From a virus, in IMG/VR virus record IMGVR_UViG_3300010391_000161, positions 1 to 36,622 of that record: 36,622 bases of DNA; one strand, written 5' to 3'. Below are positions 1 through 6,999 of this stretch, one piece after another. The notes under the pieces were generated by a model that saw nothing but the letters and a program-made list of their open reading frames with translations, was not told the DNA's origin and searched no databases. The stretch's first letter is position 1; every line of letters starts with the position of its first letter. The position numbers and the translations under genes are program-made.

Positions 1-850
1 CACCGGTGAGTCTTTGCTTCATCTGTTGCAACTGATCGAAGAGCGGAATCGCCATGAGCTGTTCTCCTTGTGAGGATGGCGCTATGCCATCATTTTCTTT
101 GATTGTAAATAGTTTGTTGCGTGCACCGAAGTCGAATTTGCCCAGGTTGCGACCGACCGAGCAGCGATCGCGGTACGGGCAACCAGCCTTGCCGTACATC
201 GAGCAAGCGTCCTTGTTGCCCTCGAGCTGCTCGGCGGGGATCTTGCGCTTGCGGAGTTCCAGCATCGCGTGCGCCTTCTGCTCGACCGGTCGCCACGCCT
301 CATGCACCTGCGCCACCGTGCGCACGAGCGAGACCGGCCGCACCTTCGTCGAGTTTTTCTGGAGGTAGATCCAGCGCCCCTCGACCTCGCGGATCGGGTG
401 GCCCGAGAAGATCTCGAGCGCGGCGCGCGAGTAGCCCACGTGCTGCGCATCGGTCGCCAGGTCAGCCGGCGTCTTCGCCCAGTCGAGCGAGCTCGTGAAC
501 TTGTTGTCGGTGACGAGCACGCGGCCGTTCTCCGGCGGCGCGACGCAGTCGATGAAGCCGTAGAAGGCGTCGCCGGCCGCGTTGAGCGGGATCGTGAACT
601 CGTGCTCGACGAGCAGATGCGGCCCTGGCACCGGAAGGATGCCCGGCCGCATCGCAGCCTGCACGAGCTTGCCGAGGGCATCATCGCCGGGATGATCGCC
701 TCGAGTCAGAAGATTCTCGACGCGCTTGTGGCCGAGCACGCCGTCGGCTTGCGCCGCGCTCTGCGGCTCGGGGATGCCCTCGATGATCTTGAACGCCCAT
801 CGGCGTTGGCAGAGATCGAAGCCCTGCACCTGGCTGGGGCTGATTCTCAC
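1..850 (-). CDS. Cas4/RecB-like PD-(D/E)XK nuclease, partial (runs off the left edge)
   Basis: Probable DNA exonuclease for phage recombination or replication. I read it from a GTG at 850, which has a GAGGA-type ribosome site just upstream; the frame stays open to the window edge (283 codons seen). The PD-(D/E)XK core is visible: GFIDCV with Asp101, VTDNKF with Asp115 and Lys117, and the motif-IV pair Gln136-x3-Tyr140. Cys14 (in LCQRRW) together with Cys216, Cys224 and Cys230 has the one-plus-three spacing of the iron-sulphur cluster in Cas4/AddB-type nucleases. An ATG at 55, after AAGGAGAA, lies in the same frame, so an internal start is possible but no separate gene is required. It is the last visible gene of the minus-strand early operon. 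The family call is from motifs; the true C-terminus is unknown. Confidence 0.85.
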   Translation of the reverse strand, partial: MRISPSQVQGFDLCQRRWAFKIIEGIPEPQSAAQADGVLGHKRVENLLTRGDHPGDDALGKLVQAAMRPGILPVPGPHLLVEHEFTIPLNAAGDAFYGFIDCVAPPENGRVLVTDNKFTSSLDWAKTPADLATDAQHVGYSRAALEIFSGHPIREVEGRWIYLQKNSTKVRPVSLVRTVAQVHEAWRPVEQKAHAMLELRKRKIPAEQLEGNKDACSMYGKAGCPYRDRCSVGRNLGKFDFGARNKLFTIKENDGIAPSSQGEQLMAIPLFDQLQQMKQRLTG

Positions 851-903
851 TCGGTCCTCGCTTCCGTTCCGTTCGCTTCGCGCACGCGCTGTTCGCAACT
901 TCG

Positions 904-1179
904 CTACTTAGCACCCGCCTCCGACAAATCCTCGGCGATCGCGATCTGCATAATTCCCTGGGTGCTGAGCCACGCCAGCACGTCGATCGCGTCGAAGTGG
1001 CAAACCGTGTGGCCCCGCGTGTTGACGCAGGCGATCTCGCCGAGCGGCGATCTCGATCCAGCCAGGCGCATGCGCGCCGCTCGTCCGGGCCGGCGCGGCA
1101 GCACGAAAGCCACCTTGCTCAGGCCGTTCTCGTGCTCGAGCACTCGCTTGCACTCGAGCGCCATCTCCATAGGCGTCAC
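904..1179 (-). CDS. small hypothetical protein
   Basis: About 91 aa, not recognised. The chosen start is a GTG whose last two bases overlap the TGA of the upstream zinc-motif gene (GTGA junction); an ATG at 1170 is the alternative. The C-terminal half is rich in hydrophobic residues and ends in an Ala/Glu/Lys segment. It has two Cys but no pattern I can assign. It sits 53 bases before the nuclease gene in the same operon, so a DNA-metabolism accessory role is possible but only by context. Confidence 0.55.
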   Translation of the reverse strand: MTPMEMALECKRVLEHENGLSKVAFVLPRRPGRAARMRLAGSRSPLGEIACVNTRGHTVCHFDAIDVLAWLSTQGIMQIAIAEDLSEAGAK

Positions 1180-1325
1180 GACACTCTCATCGCGAGCTGC
1201 CGGCATTCGGTGCACCATGATTGCCCGCCTTCGCCGGCTCTTGCGTTGCTCGTGCCGAACGCCTCCGGGTAGGGCTTGAACACCGGGCGCTCCTCCTTGG
1301 CCGAGCACTCGGGGCAGCTCTTCAT
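1176..1325 (-). CDS. 49-aa zinc-ribbon-like protein
   Basis: A very small protein with two CxxC pairs (SCPECS near residue 4 and WCTECR near residue 38), the spacing of a single zinc ribbon. The middle contains a Pro/Lys/Glu-rich loop. Start ATG at 1325 follows GAGCGG, a weak ribosome site. The stop overlaps the GTG of the next gene. Such proteins in phage early operons are often nucleic-acid-binding or adaptor proteins, but nothing here shows a specific function. Confidence 0.6.
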   Translation of the reverse strand: MKSCPECSAKEERPVFKPYPEAFGTSNARAGEGGQSWCTECRQLAMRVS

Positions 1326-1372
1326 GGTCCGCTCGCGGTTGAAGCGCGAGCGACGCAAGCTCGGCTGCGCGC

Positions 1373-2371
1373 TCACGCTTTCACCCGCGCCATCACGGTG
1401 CCGACGTCTGCGAACTCGGCGACGACCTGCCGGTAGTCGCAACCGAAGAAGAAGATCGCCTGACCGACCCGGTTGCCGTCGCTCGCCTCGCCGGTCTCGG
1501 GGTTCACGAAGCCGATGCGCCCGCGCGTGAAACACACGAGCGCTCCCGCCTCGACCAGCAGGTGAAACCACGCCGGATCGGTCTGCGCGTTGACGAGCAG
1601 GATCGCTCGCTTCACTTCGCCGGCGGCGCGGTGATGAACGAGCTTCTCGATGAACTTCTGGCACAGCGGAGCCGAGTAGGGCGGGTTCAGGAAGAGCGTC
1701 TCGGCCTGCCAGTCGCGGGAGAGGCCGTCCTGCATCTTGGTGAAGAACGCCTTGGCTTTGACCGTCGCGTTGGCCTTCGCGGTCGGCGCGGGGTCGAGCT
1801 CGATGACGCCTCCGAGCACGCGCCGCGCCCTCTCGATCAGGTGGGGCGGCGTCGCCCACTCGTTGCCATCGAAGCCGACGCCCGCGGTGACGGCCAATAC
1901 GCCCGAGGTGGTGATTCTGGCGAGGTCTTTCTTGATCGCCTCTTTCCTGCCGATATACTCCTTCTCCGGAATCGCGTTGAGCTTTCGCCACCTGTCGACG
2001 TCTTGCCGGCTCACGCCGAGCGTCTTCAACATCTCGGAGTACGAGCTGACTCGTCCGGTATTGGACGAGTTGTTTTTCTTGTGGGTGCCTGCGCCTCCCT
2101 TGCTGCGATCGAGCTGCTCGGCGAATCCCCCTGCCTTCCTCTCGGCGTCGAGCCTGAGCTCGGCGGCATGGTTCACCACCTCGACGCTGAGCTTCGCCCG
2201 TCGCCCCCATATCTCCGCCACCGCGGCGATGTTGACGACGTGGATCGCATCGTCGATCGTTTTCGCCTCCGCCAAGAGCCGCGACGCTTTCTCGATCCGC
2301 GCCAACCCCGACGCTTCTTTCTCGACGCTGAGCTGTTTGGGCTCATGCGTCGTCACCAACGCTGTGCTCAT
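1373..2371 (-). CDS. phage DNA N6-adenine methyltransferase (phage Dam family)
   Basis: 332 aa. It transfers a methyl group from SAM to adenine N6 in DNA and probably protects phage DNA or marks origin sites. The C-terminal half matches the phage Dam-like family (Pfam Dam type): EWATPPHLI at 171-179, DPAP at 193-196 and the catalytic NPPYS at 229-233. The N-terminal 150 residues are helical and charged and include a helix-turn-helix-like piece (KTLGVSRQDVDRW, about 116-128) that may bind DNA. ATG 2371 has AAAGGAAAAG upstream, and the ATGA overlaps the upstream stop. GATC sites, the usual Dam target, are strongly clustered at 6681-6921, which may be its functional target; the actual specificity cannot be read from sequence. 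Confidence 0.85.
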   Translation of the reverse strand: MSTALVTTHEPKQLSVEKEASGLARIEKASRLLAEAKTIDDAIHVVNIAAVAEIWGRRAKLSVEVVNHAAELRLDAERKAGGFAEQLDRSKGGAGTHKKNNSSNTGRVSSYSEMLKTLGVSRQDVDRWRKLNAIPEKEYIGRKEAIKKDLARITTSGVLAVTAGVGFDGNEWATPPHLIERARRVLGGVIELDPAPTAKANATVKAKAFFTKMQDGLSRDWQAETLFLNPPYSAPLCQKFIEKLVHHRAAGEVKRAILLVNAQTDPAWFHLLVEAGALVCFTRGRIGFVNPETGEASDGNRVGQAIFFFGCDYRQVVAEFADVGTVMARVKA

Positions 2372-2655
2372 GGGGTGCTTTTCCTTTCGGCTTGCTCGAT
2401 CAACTGCAACTCGTCCGGCGGCTTCGACTGGAGCCAGACGAGGAGCTTGGGCTCGGGGCTGACGAGCCGCAGCTCGAGCCGGACGACCAGGCCGGAGACG
2501 CGCGCGGGCTCGCAACCGGGAGCTGCGCCGGCGAGGTCTTCGTACAAGACCGGCATACCGGTTTGCAGCGCCAGCCCCCTATCGCCGTGGGCGTCGCGAT
2601 GCTGGAGCACCGGCTTCTCTCGGCCGCGGGTTGGCGCCCAGAACTCGACGATCAC
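2368..2655 (-). CDS. small hypothetical protein
   Basis: 95 aa, not recognised. The start is a GTG overlapping the TGA of the upstream gene (GTGA), and its own TGA overlaps the ATG of the methyltransferase (ATGA), so it is translationally coupled on both sides. The first residues are hydrophobic (VIVEFW). The C-terminal half alternates Leu/Val with charged residues. The same frame continues upstream as an open reading frame to 3063, but the Arg/Ser-rich composition there marks a shadow, so the short form is preferred. Confidence 0.6.
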   Translation of the reverse strand: MIVEFWAPTRGREKPVLQHRDAHGDRGLALQTGMPVLYEDLAGAAPGCEPARVSGLVVRLELRLVSPEPKLLVWLQSKPPDELQLIEQAERKSTP

Positions 2656-2858
2656 GACACACACCAGCCCTTGCAGGCGCCCTTGCAGGCGCCCTTGCAG
2701 CACTGCGGCGAAGCTTCCCACCAGAGGCCGGGCTGGCGCACCACGATGACGCCGCGCACCTCCTCGACCCGGAAGCGCACTCCCAGGGCCTCGCTCAGCG
2801 TGGACAGGATACGCCGCAGCTCGGGCGGCAGATCGACCTCGCGCACGGTCGCCGTCAC
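2652..2858 (-). CDS. small Cys-rich hypothetical protein
   Basis: 68 aa. GTG start at 2858 overlaps the preceding TGA. The body (VREVDLPPELRRI onward) looks like a compact alpha/beta fold. The last 20 residues contain five Cys in a repetitive CKGACKGACKGWC pattern produced by a 12-bp tandem repeat in the DNA (2666-2700). The tail could bind metal or simply be an expanded repeat. No family was recognised. Confidence 0.55.
   Translation of the reverse strand: MTATVREVDLPPELRRILSTLSEALGVRFRVEEVRGVIVVRQPGLWWEASPQCCKGACKGACKGWCVS
2666..2700. repeat. 12-bp tandem repeat, about 2.9 copies
   Basis: The unit GGCGCCCTTGCA occurs at 2676-2687 and 2688-2699, preceded by a partial copy at 2666-2675. On the minus strand it encodes the CKGA repeats at the C-terminus of the small Cys-rich protein. 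The unit length is a multiple of three, so copy-number changes keep the frame. Confidence 0.85.
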
Positions 2859-3148
2859 GGTCGCTTCCCGAGCTCGAACTCGCGGCACGACCCGAGCCGT
2901 ACGTAGAAGGCGCTCTCGCGATCGCTATGCCAGGCCCAGGGTTCGACGCGCGCCCACAGCTCGCCGTCGTCGAGGCGGACGAGCGTGATGAACCGAGCTC
3001 CGAGCGGCTTGCCCCGAAGGGTTGGCTCGGCCTGCGCGACCTGCCATTCGATGCCCTCGCCATCGATCAGCCGGAACAGAGGGCCGAGCGGGCTCAAGAG
3101 CAGCTCGTCGCGCTCTTCGCGATCGGGCTCAGGGTCGGCGCAGACCAT
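2855..3148 (-). CDS. hypothetical protein of the early operon
   Basis: 97 aa, not recognised. The start ATG at 3148 is well supported by GAAGGAGG upstream. The N-terminus is acidic (PEPDREERDELLL). The middle reads like a small beta-rich domain with several Trp (WQVAQAE, ELWARVEPWAW). It overlaps the end of the upstream gene by 20 bases and the start of the downstream gene by GTGA. Confidence 0.6.
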   Translation of the reverse strand: MVCADPEPDREERDELLLSPLGPLFRLIDGEGIEWQVAQAEPTLRGKPLGARFITLVRLDDGELWARVEPWAWHSDRESAFYVRLGSCREFELGKRP

Positions 3149-3410
3149 CGGCCGCCTCCTTCTCCTTGAGCCTCGCCTGATGGGCTTTCCACACGCACGA
3201 GCAGAGCAGCCCTTCGCGCGTGCCATCCTTGTGCAGGCGCGTGCCGAACAGGCCGGTGCCGTAGCAGTGCTTGCAGCTCCGCTTGGCGAGCGCCAGGTCG
3301 ATGCGGATCTTGCCGCCGTTGCCGACCTGCGCCTCGACGATCTTGGGCTCAGCCACCGCGCCGCCTTCGGCCGGCAGTTGCTCGATCAGGCTTCCCTTCA
3401 CGCTGCTCAC
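3129..3410 (-). CDS. small protein with DnaJ-like zinc motif
   Basis: 93 aa. It contains CKHCYGTGLF, resembling a CxxCxGxG zinc-knuckle half, followed about 20 residues later by a second pair, LLCSCVW. Together the four Cys could hold one zinc. The C-terminus is a basic helix (WKAHQARLKEKEA). The GTG start at 3410 overlaps the TGA of the upstream gene. The function is unknown; zinc proteins next to phage primases may serve as nucleic-acid-binding partners, but this is only context. Confidence 0.6.
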   Translation of the reverse strand: MSSVKGSLIEQLPAEGGAVAEPKIVEAQVGNGGKIRIDLALAKRSCKHCYGTGLFGTRLHKDGTREGLLCSCVWKAHQARLKEKEAADGLRRP

Positions 3411-3679
3411 TGGTCAGCCTTCGGCTCGAGGGTTCGATCGAGCGCGATCTTGGCGATCACCTGGAGCTCGGCGAGCTTGCCGACCATCCAGCTCTCGAAC
3501 AGGATCGCGCGGGCTTCAGATTTCGTGAGGCCGGTCGGCGCCGCGACGAGCTGCGCCCGCATGATGCCGAGCCACTCGTTAGACAGATCGGCGCGGCGCT
3601 GGTCCATTGTGACCTGCAACTGATCGAAGGCTTCGTCGATCAAGGCCGGCTCGTTGCTCTCGTGCTCTTCGTTGTTCAT
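3407..3679 (-). CDS. hypothetical helical protein
   Basis: 90 aa, predicted to be largely helical from its pattern of Leu, Ala and charged residues, with an acidic N-terminus (MNNEEHESNEP). Start ATG 3679 is chosen because GGGAG lies 8-9 bases upstream and because the extension to 3763 is Arg/Ser-rich shadow sequence. It begins 10 bases after the primase-helicase stop. No family recognised. Confidence 0.6.
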   Translation of the reverse strand: MNNEEHESNEPALIDEAFDQLQVTMDQRRADLSNEWLGIMRAQLVAAPTGLTKSEARAILFESWMVGKLAELQVIAKIALDRTLEPKADQ

Positions 3680-3689
3680 CACCTGCTCC

Positions 3690-6185
3690 CTAGAAAGGCT
3701 CTTCCGCCGCGTTGATCGCCGGCACTTCGGGCATGTCCTCTGTACTTTTATCGTTCGCGTCATCGTCGTCTTGCCCCGGTACGCGAGGCGCCTCTTCGCC
3801 GTCCCACAGCGTGCGCATCATCCTCTCGCGATCGCCGATGCCGTGCGCGTCACTCCACGCGAATAAGGTGTCGACGATGATGTCGCGATAGCGGCGGCGC
3901 TCGCCCTTCCAGCGAAGGCAGGGACGTTCCGGTTTGGCGATGGCTCGCAGGGCGGCGCCGATCTTGGCCGTCTCGGGCTCGACCCGAGTCCGCTCGCCGA
4001 AGTAGAGCGCCCATCCGTCGATGATGGCCTGCTCGTTGACGAAGAGCTTGCCCTTGCCGACGCGCACGAGGCCGTCGGCTCTTTGAGCGTAGGGCTTGGG
4101 GTTCATCAGGAATCGTACGAGCCACTCGCAAGCGCGCGAGGTCCAGTCGCTCGAGATCGTCATCAGGCGATGCATCTGCGTCACGTCGCCCTCGACCCAG
4201 AAGCGGCGCCCTCGCGTCACCACGCGGTTTTTCTGGAGCCAGAGCGCGTGCCTGGCGATGCCTTCGCGCTTCCAGCGCTCTTTGGTCTCGCCGGGGACGC
4301 CGGCCATGTGGTCGGCGGAGGCTTCCGGGGCGCGCAGGTAGAGGAAGCGCTGGGCGATGGCCTCAAGATCTTGGCCCGAGAGCGCCTCCTTGCTCGAGAG
4401 CAGGTAGTCGTTGTTGGCGGCGATGACGAGCCGGATAGCGCCGCGCATCGCGGCGGGCGGAAGGTACTTGCGGGTCACGGTGCGCTCGAGCGTCGAGATC
4501 ATGGATCGGATCTGACCCGTGACGTCTTGCTTGCGCCAGCGCGCCTGACCGAAGTCCTCATCGGCGAGCACGAGGGGGCAGCGCAGGAGCTCCTCGTTGA
4601 ACGCCCCCGACATCGCGTCGTCGAACTTTGCCGGCGCGTCGGCCCAGAGCTGCGCGATGCCCATGGCAAAAATGGTTTTGCCTGCTGCCGGTCCGCCAGA
4701 GAGATAGAGCGCGCAGAGGAGCTTACCAAGGTCGGGGGCGCAGGCCATCCAGTCGCAAAGCTTTTCGTATGAGGGGCCGGCGAAGACGCGCAGCCATGCG
4801 TCGATCTCCGCGTCGAAGGAAGGCGCAAGATCCTCGCGCACGGGGCAAGCGGCCTCGTAAAGCACGCGGCGCTTCTCGTCGAAGATCGACGCGTGTCGCG
4901 TCAGGTCCACGACTACCTTCGCGGCGGCCGTGCCGAAGTCCTCAGCGAGCTCCTGCATCCCGCGTCGGCGGGTACCTCGCGGCCCTGGCTCGTTCAGAAG
5001 CACGGGGGAGCGCGCCAGGAGCTCGACGGCGGCCGTGCGCCCGAGCGAGGCGCCGTAGGGGCCGCGATAGCCGCCGTCGGGCGCCAGGACGTAGTAGACC
5101 TGATCGCCTGCGTGGACGATCCAGCGCTTGGCGAGCGCCTGTGCGGAGGCGCCTGGGTCGTGCGGCACCTCCGCTGCGGTGGCGATGCGGTCGAGGTCGG
5201 CATCGGTGTACTTGTCTCCACCGCGGAGCTGGGCGCTGTAGGCTTGCTCGACGCGCTCGACGCGGCGCTCTTCGGCCCACTCTCGGCGCTTCTCGAGCGC
5301 CCCTCGATAAGCCGTGGAGATCTCGGCCGCGGTAGGGGCGTCGCCGTCCCGAAGCGCGAAGGCGGCGCACGAGGACGCGAAGACCTCCTCGATAGCCTCG
5401 TCGGTGAAGGGGGCGTCCTCGCTCTTCTCGGCCATCCAGAGCGTCAGATCGAGGATGGCGGCATGCCGCTCGCCCTTCTCGGCGAAGGGCTGTCCGAGCG
5501 TCACCGCGCGGGTGGCGGCCTTGAGATGCTCTCCGGGGCGTCCTTGGTCGAGCAGTCGGAACAGCTCGCGAGCGCTCTCGACGATCGGCCGCTTGTCCTT
5601 CGGGGCGCCGTGCTGCGTCACGAGCGCATCCGCGTCGATCCAGGCGCCTTCGTTGCGAAACGCCCAGGCGACGGAGAGGTCGTAGGTCGTCGGCAGGTAG
5701 AAAACACGCGCGGGGTTCTTCGTGGCCGGGTCGTTTTTCCCGCCTACGAGGTTCTGCAAGGCGCCCCAGACGATCTTGTGTCGAGCGCGCGGGTAAGGTG
5801 CGTGCAGCGGGAGGATCACGCGCACTTTGATCTTGCCGGCCGCTACTGCGGATCCGTGCTTGTGGGTCGTGTACATCGCCCACTCGTAGGGCGAAAGCGT
5901 CGCGGCGACAGCTTCTAGACCAGGGTCGTCGAGGTCGTCGAGGTCGAGCCCCAGTGCGTGCATGGCCACGACATTGTCGTTCTTGTGGCCTTCGCCGGCG
6001 GGGATCTCACCGAGCACGATGCAAGGGCCGTCCTTGGCTTTGTTCAGCGCCGCCTCGTCGGTCCCGTCGGATCCCTTGACGACGTGCGACGCGAAGAACT
6101 CGAGCCATCTCGCCCAGGACGCCGTTTCCGGGACGCCGGCCTTGTCCCAAAGCGACTTATAGTGCGTGAAGATGAGGGGCCTCAC
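3690..6185 (-). CDS. bifunctional primase-helicase
   Basis: 831 aa, the main replication protein. It probably makes primers and unwinds phage DNA. The N-terminal part looks like an archaeo-eukaryotic-type primase/polymerase: an acidic pair Asp81-Leu-Asp83 in GLDLDDLDD, then KIKVRVILPLHAP and ARVFYLP strands. The C-terminal part is a superfamily-3-like/DUF5906-like helicase with Walker A GGPAAGKT at 497-504 and Walker B LVLADED at 538-544, followed by a conserved sensor-type strand (IRLVIAANND). The extreme C-terminus is acidic (QDDDDANDKS). GTG 6185 overlaps the TGA of the upstream small gene. The helicase call is firm; the primase call rests on weaker motifs. Confidence 0.85.
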   Translation of the reverse strand: MRPLIFTHYKSLWDKAGVPETASWARWLEFFASHVVKGSDGTDEAALNKAKDGPCIVLGEIPAGEGHKNDNVVAMHALGLDLDDLDDPGLEAVAATLSPYEWAMYTTHKHGSAVAAGKIKVRVILPLHAPYPRARHKIVWGALQNLVGGKNDPATKNPARVFYLPTTYDLSVAWAFRNEGAWIDADALVTQHGAPKDKRPIVESARELFRLLDQGRPGEHLKAATRAVTLGQPFAEKGERHAAILDLTLWMAEKSEDAPFTDEAIEEVFASSCAAFALRDGDAPTAAEISTAYRGALEKRREWAEERRVERVEQAYSAQLRGGDKYTDADLDRIATAAEVPHDPGASAQALAKRWIVHAGDQVYYVLAPDGGYRGPYGASLGRTAAVELLARSPVLLNEPGPRGTRRRGMQELAEDFGTAAAKVVVDLTRHASIFDEKRRVLYEAACPVREDLAPSFDAEIDAWLRVFAGPSYEKLCDWMACAPDLGKLLCALYLSGGPAAGKTIFAMGIAQLWADAPAKFDDAMSGAFNEELLRCPLVLADEDFGQARWRKQDVTGQIRSMISTLERTVTRKYLPPAAMRGAIRLVIAANNDYLLSSKEALSGQDLEAIAQRFLYLRAPEASADHMAGVPGETKERWKREGIARHALWLQKNRVVTRGRRFWVEGDVTQMHRLMTISSDWTSRACEWLVRFLMNPKPYAQRADGLVRVGKGKLFVNEQAIIDGWALYFGERTRVEPETAKIGAALRAIAKPERPCLRWKGERRRYRDIIVDTLFAWSDAHGIGDRERMMRTLWDGEEAPRVPGQDDDDANDKSTEDMPEVPAINAAEEPF

Positions 6186-6613
6186 GCGGCACCGCGAACA
6201 CAGCGCTCGCGAAGGCGCGTGACGATGCGCTCGATGGCCTCGAAGTTTTCTGCGCCCGAGCAGTCGAGCTCGACGTGAGGGGCGGCGGCGAGGATCTCGT
6301 CGGCCACGGCACGCACGGCGGCCTGAGGAGTGGCGACGCCCAGCACCGCGGCCAGATTTCGGAGCGGCGCTCGCGCCCCGTCGGAGGCTGGAATGGGCAA
6401 GCCGCCGACGGCGCCGGTGCCCTTCGGTCTGCCTCGGAAATCGAGGCTTTCAGCGTTTGGGGTCGCGGCGGGGACGAGGGCGGCAAGTGCTTCGATGCCC
6501 TTTCGGGTGTCATAATTCTCGGCGTGATCTTCGCTTTTGAGGATCGCGACGGCGTACCAGCCCGCGAGCCAACGAAGAGCGTAGCGTCTCGGCATGTCGA
6601 TCGTGATGATCAT
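6182..6613 (-). CDS. hypothetical protein, first gene of the minus operon
   Basis: 143 aa, not recognised. The N-terminus (RYALRWLAGWYAVAIL) is amphipathic and hydrophobic but interrupted by Arg, so a membrane segment is doubtful. The C-terminal half is helical and Ala-rich. ATG 6613 has no clear ribosome site; another ATG six codons in is an alternative. It is the promoter-proximal gene, directly facing the 386-bp control region, a position often used for regulators or initiators. That role is inference only. Confidence 0.5.
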   Translation of the reverse strand: MIITIDMPRRYALRWLAGWYAVAILKSEDHAENYDTRKGIEALAALVPAATPNAESLDFRGRPKGTGAVGGLPIPASDGARAPLRNLAAVLGVATPQAAVRAVADEILAAAPHVELDCSGAENFEAIERIVTRLRERCVRGAA

Positions 6614-6757
6614 CGGGGGCGCTTGTAAATCGACCCTGAAAAAAAGTAAACAAAAAAATAGGCGTTTGGTAACCGAAAAAGGCCGGATCGGATCAAGTGG
6701 ATCAGTGGCACCTTGATCTGTACTCTCTTAACGGCGAGAAATTACAACGGCGACCTA

Positions 6758-6804
6758 GCGCGCACGCGCACGCGCACGCGCACGCGTGTGCGCGCGCGCG
6801 TATA
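6758..6804. repeat. 47-bp alternating purine-pyrimidine (GC/AC) tract
   Basis: Every base alternates purine/pyrimidine, mostly CG steps with CA/TG and a final TATA. Such tracts are known to favour left-handed Z-DNA under negative supercoiling. It separates the two GATC repeat clusters. Confidence 0.85.
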
Positions 6805-6820
6805 GAGGGGCTGCCAAAAA

Positions 6821-6849
6821 CTGATCCACTGATCCAGTGTCGTTATAAT
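6821..6849 (+). promoter_or_regulatory. candidate rightward promoter
   Basis: A perfect TATAAT at 6844-6849 is preceded at 17 bases by CTGATC (6821-6826), a poor match to TTGACA that overlaps the TGATCCA repeats. If used, transcription would begin near 6856 and leave a leader of about 145 bases before the ParB-like gene. Overlap with the repeats suggests control by whatever binds them or by adenine methylation. The -10 is clear; the -35 is weak. Confidence 0.45.
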
Positions 6850-6942
6850 GGCACGCAGGTAGGGCTGCGGTGCAAAAGAGGCCGGATCAGGTGAGGTGAT
6901 CCAGCCTGATCCAGCTGATCCGGGGCGTTTTTGACGCCTATC

Positions 6943-6994
6943 GCGTTCTAGCGCGAAAGCGCTTGCGCTCGAGGCCAGCGTCGCGCTAGAACGC
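6943..6994. promoter_or_regulatory. perfect 14-bp inverted repeat before the rightward operon
   Basis: GCGTTCTAGCGCGA at 6943-6956 is repeated exactly in inverse orientation at 6981-6994, with 24 bases between. The second arm ends five bases before the ATG at 7000, where no Shine-Dalgarno sequence is seen. It could be an operator for a dimeric regulator, possibly the ParB-like product itself, or an mRNA stem controlling translation. Confidence 0.7.
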
Positions 6995-6999
6995 TTCGC

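Larger units (their letters stand above)
6681..6921. repeat. GATC-rich iteron-like repeats
   Basis: Ten GATC tetramers fall within about 240 bases, against about one expected by chance. Several lie in a longer TGATCCA motif, repeated at 9-10 base spacing at 6822-6835 and 6898-6921. The opposite orientation (TGGATCA) occurs near 6698. GGCCGGATC appears twice, at 6681 and near 6880. The pattern resembles iterons or operator repeats, and the phage encodes its own Dam-family methyltransferase. Confidence 0.7.
6614..6999. other. divergent intergenic region, candidate origin/control region
   Basis: 386 bases with no convincing gene between the divergent operons. In order from the left it holds: an A-rich tract (6638-6659) suited to strand opening or to a leftward promoter; a cluster of GATC-containing repeats (6681-6921); a 47-bp alternating purine-pyrimidine run (6758-6804); a TATAAT box (6844-6849); and a perfect 14-bp inverted repeat just before the rightward operon. 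Repeats, an AT-rich element and divergent promoters together fit a phage origin or regulatory switch, but no initiator site could be matched to a known family. Confidence 0.55.

Noticed and set aside
53-55. Separate gene starting at the ATG at 55 (minus strand)
   Set aside because: It has a good ribosome site but lies in the same frame as the nuclease with no stop between, so a second gene is not needed. Kept as a possible internal start.
269-1279. 336-codon plus-strand ORF opposite the left nuclease
   Set aside because: Low-complexity Arg/Leu/His content and no motifs, whereas the minus frame has a complete PD-(D/E)XK motif set.
1562-2749. 395-codon plus-strand ORF opposite the adenine methyltransferase
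   Set aside because: Shadow of the methyltransferase; no domain and no ribosome site.
4893-5918. 341-codon plus-strand ORF opposite the primase-helicase
   Set aside because: Gly/Arg/Val-rich shadow; the minus frame carries the primase and helicase motifs.
6697-6894. 65-codon ORF in the control region
   Set aside because: It is mostly the translation of the GC/AC repeat (His-Ala repeats) and overlaps the promoter and GATC repeats. No ribosome site.
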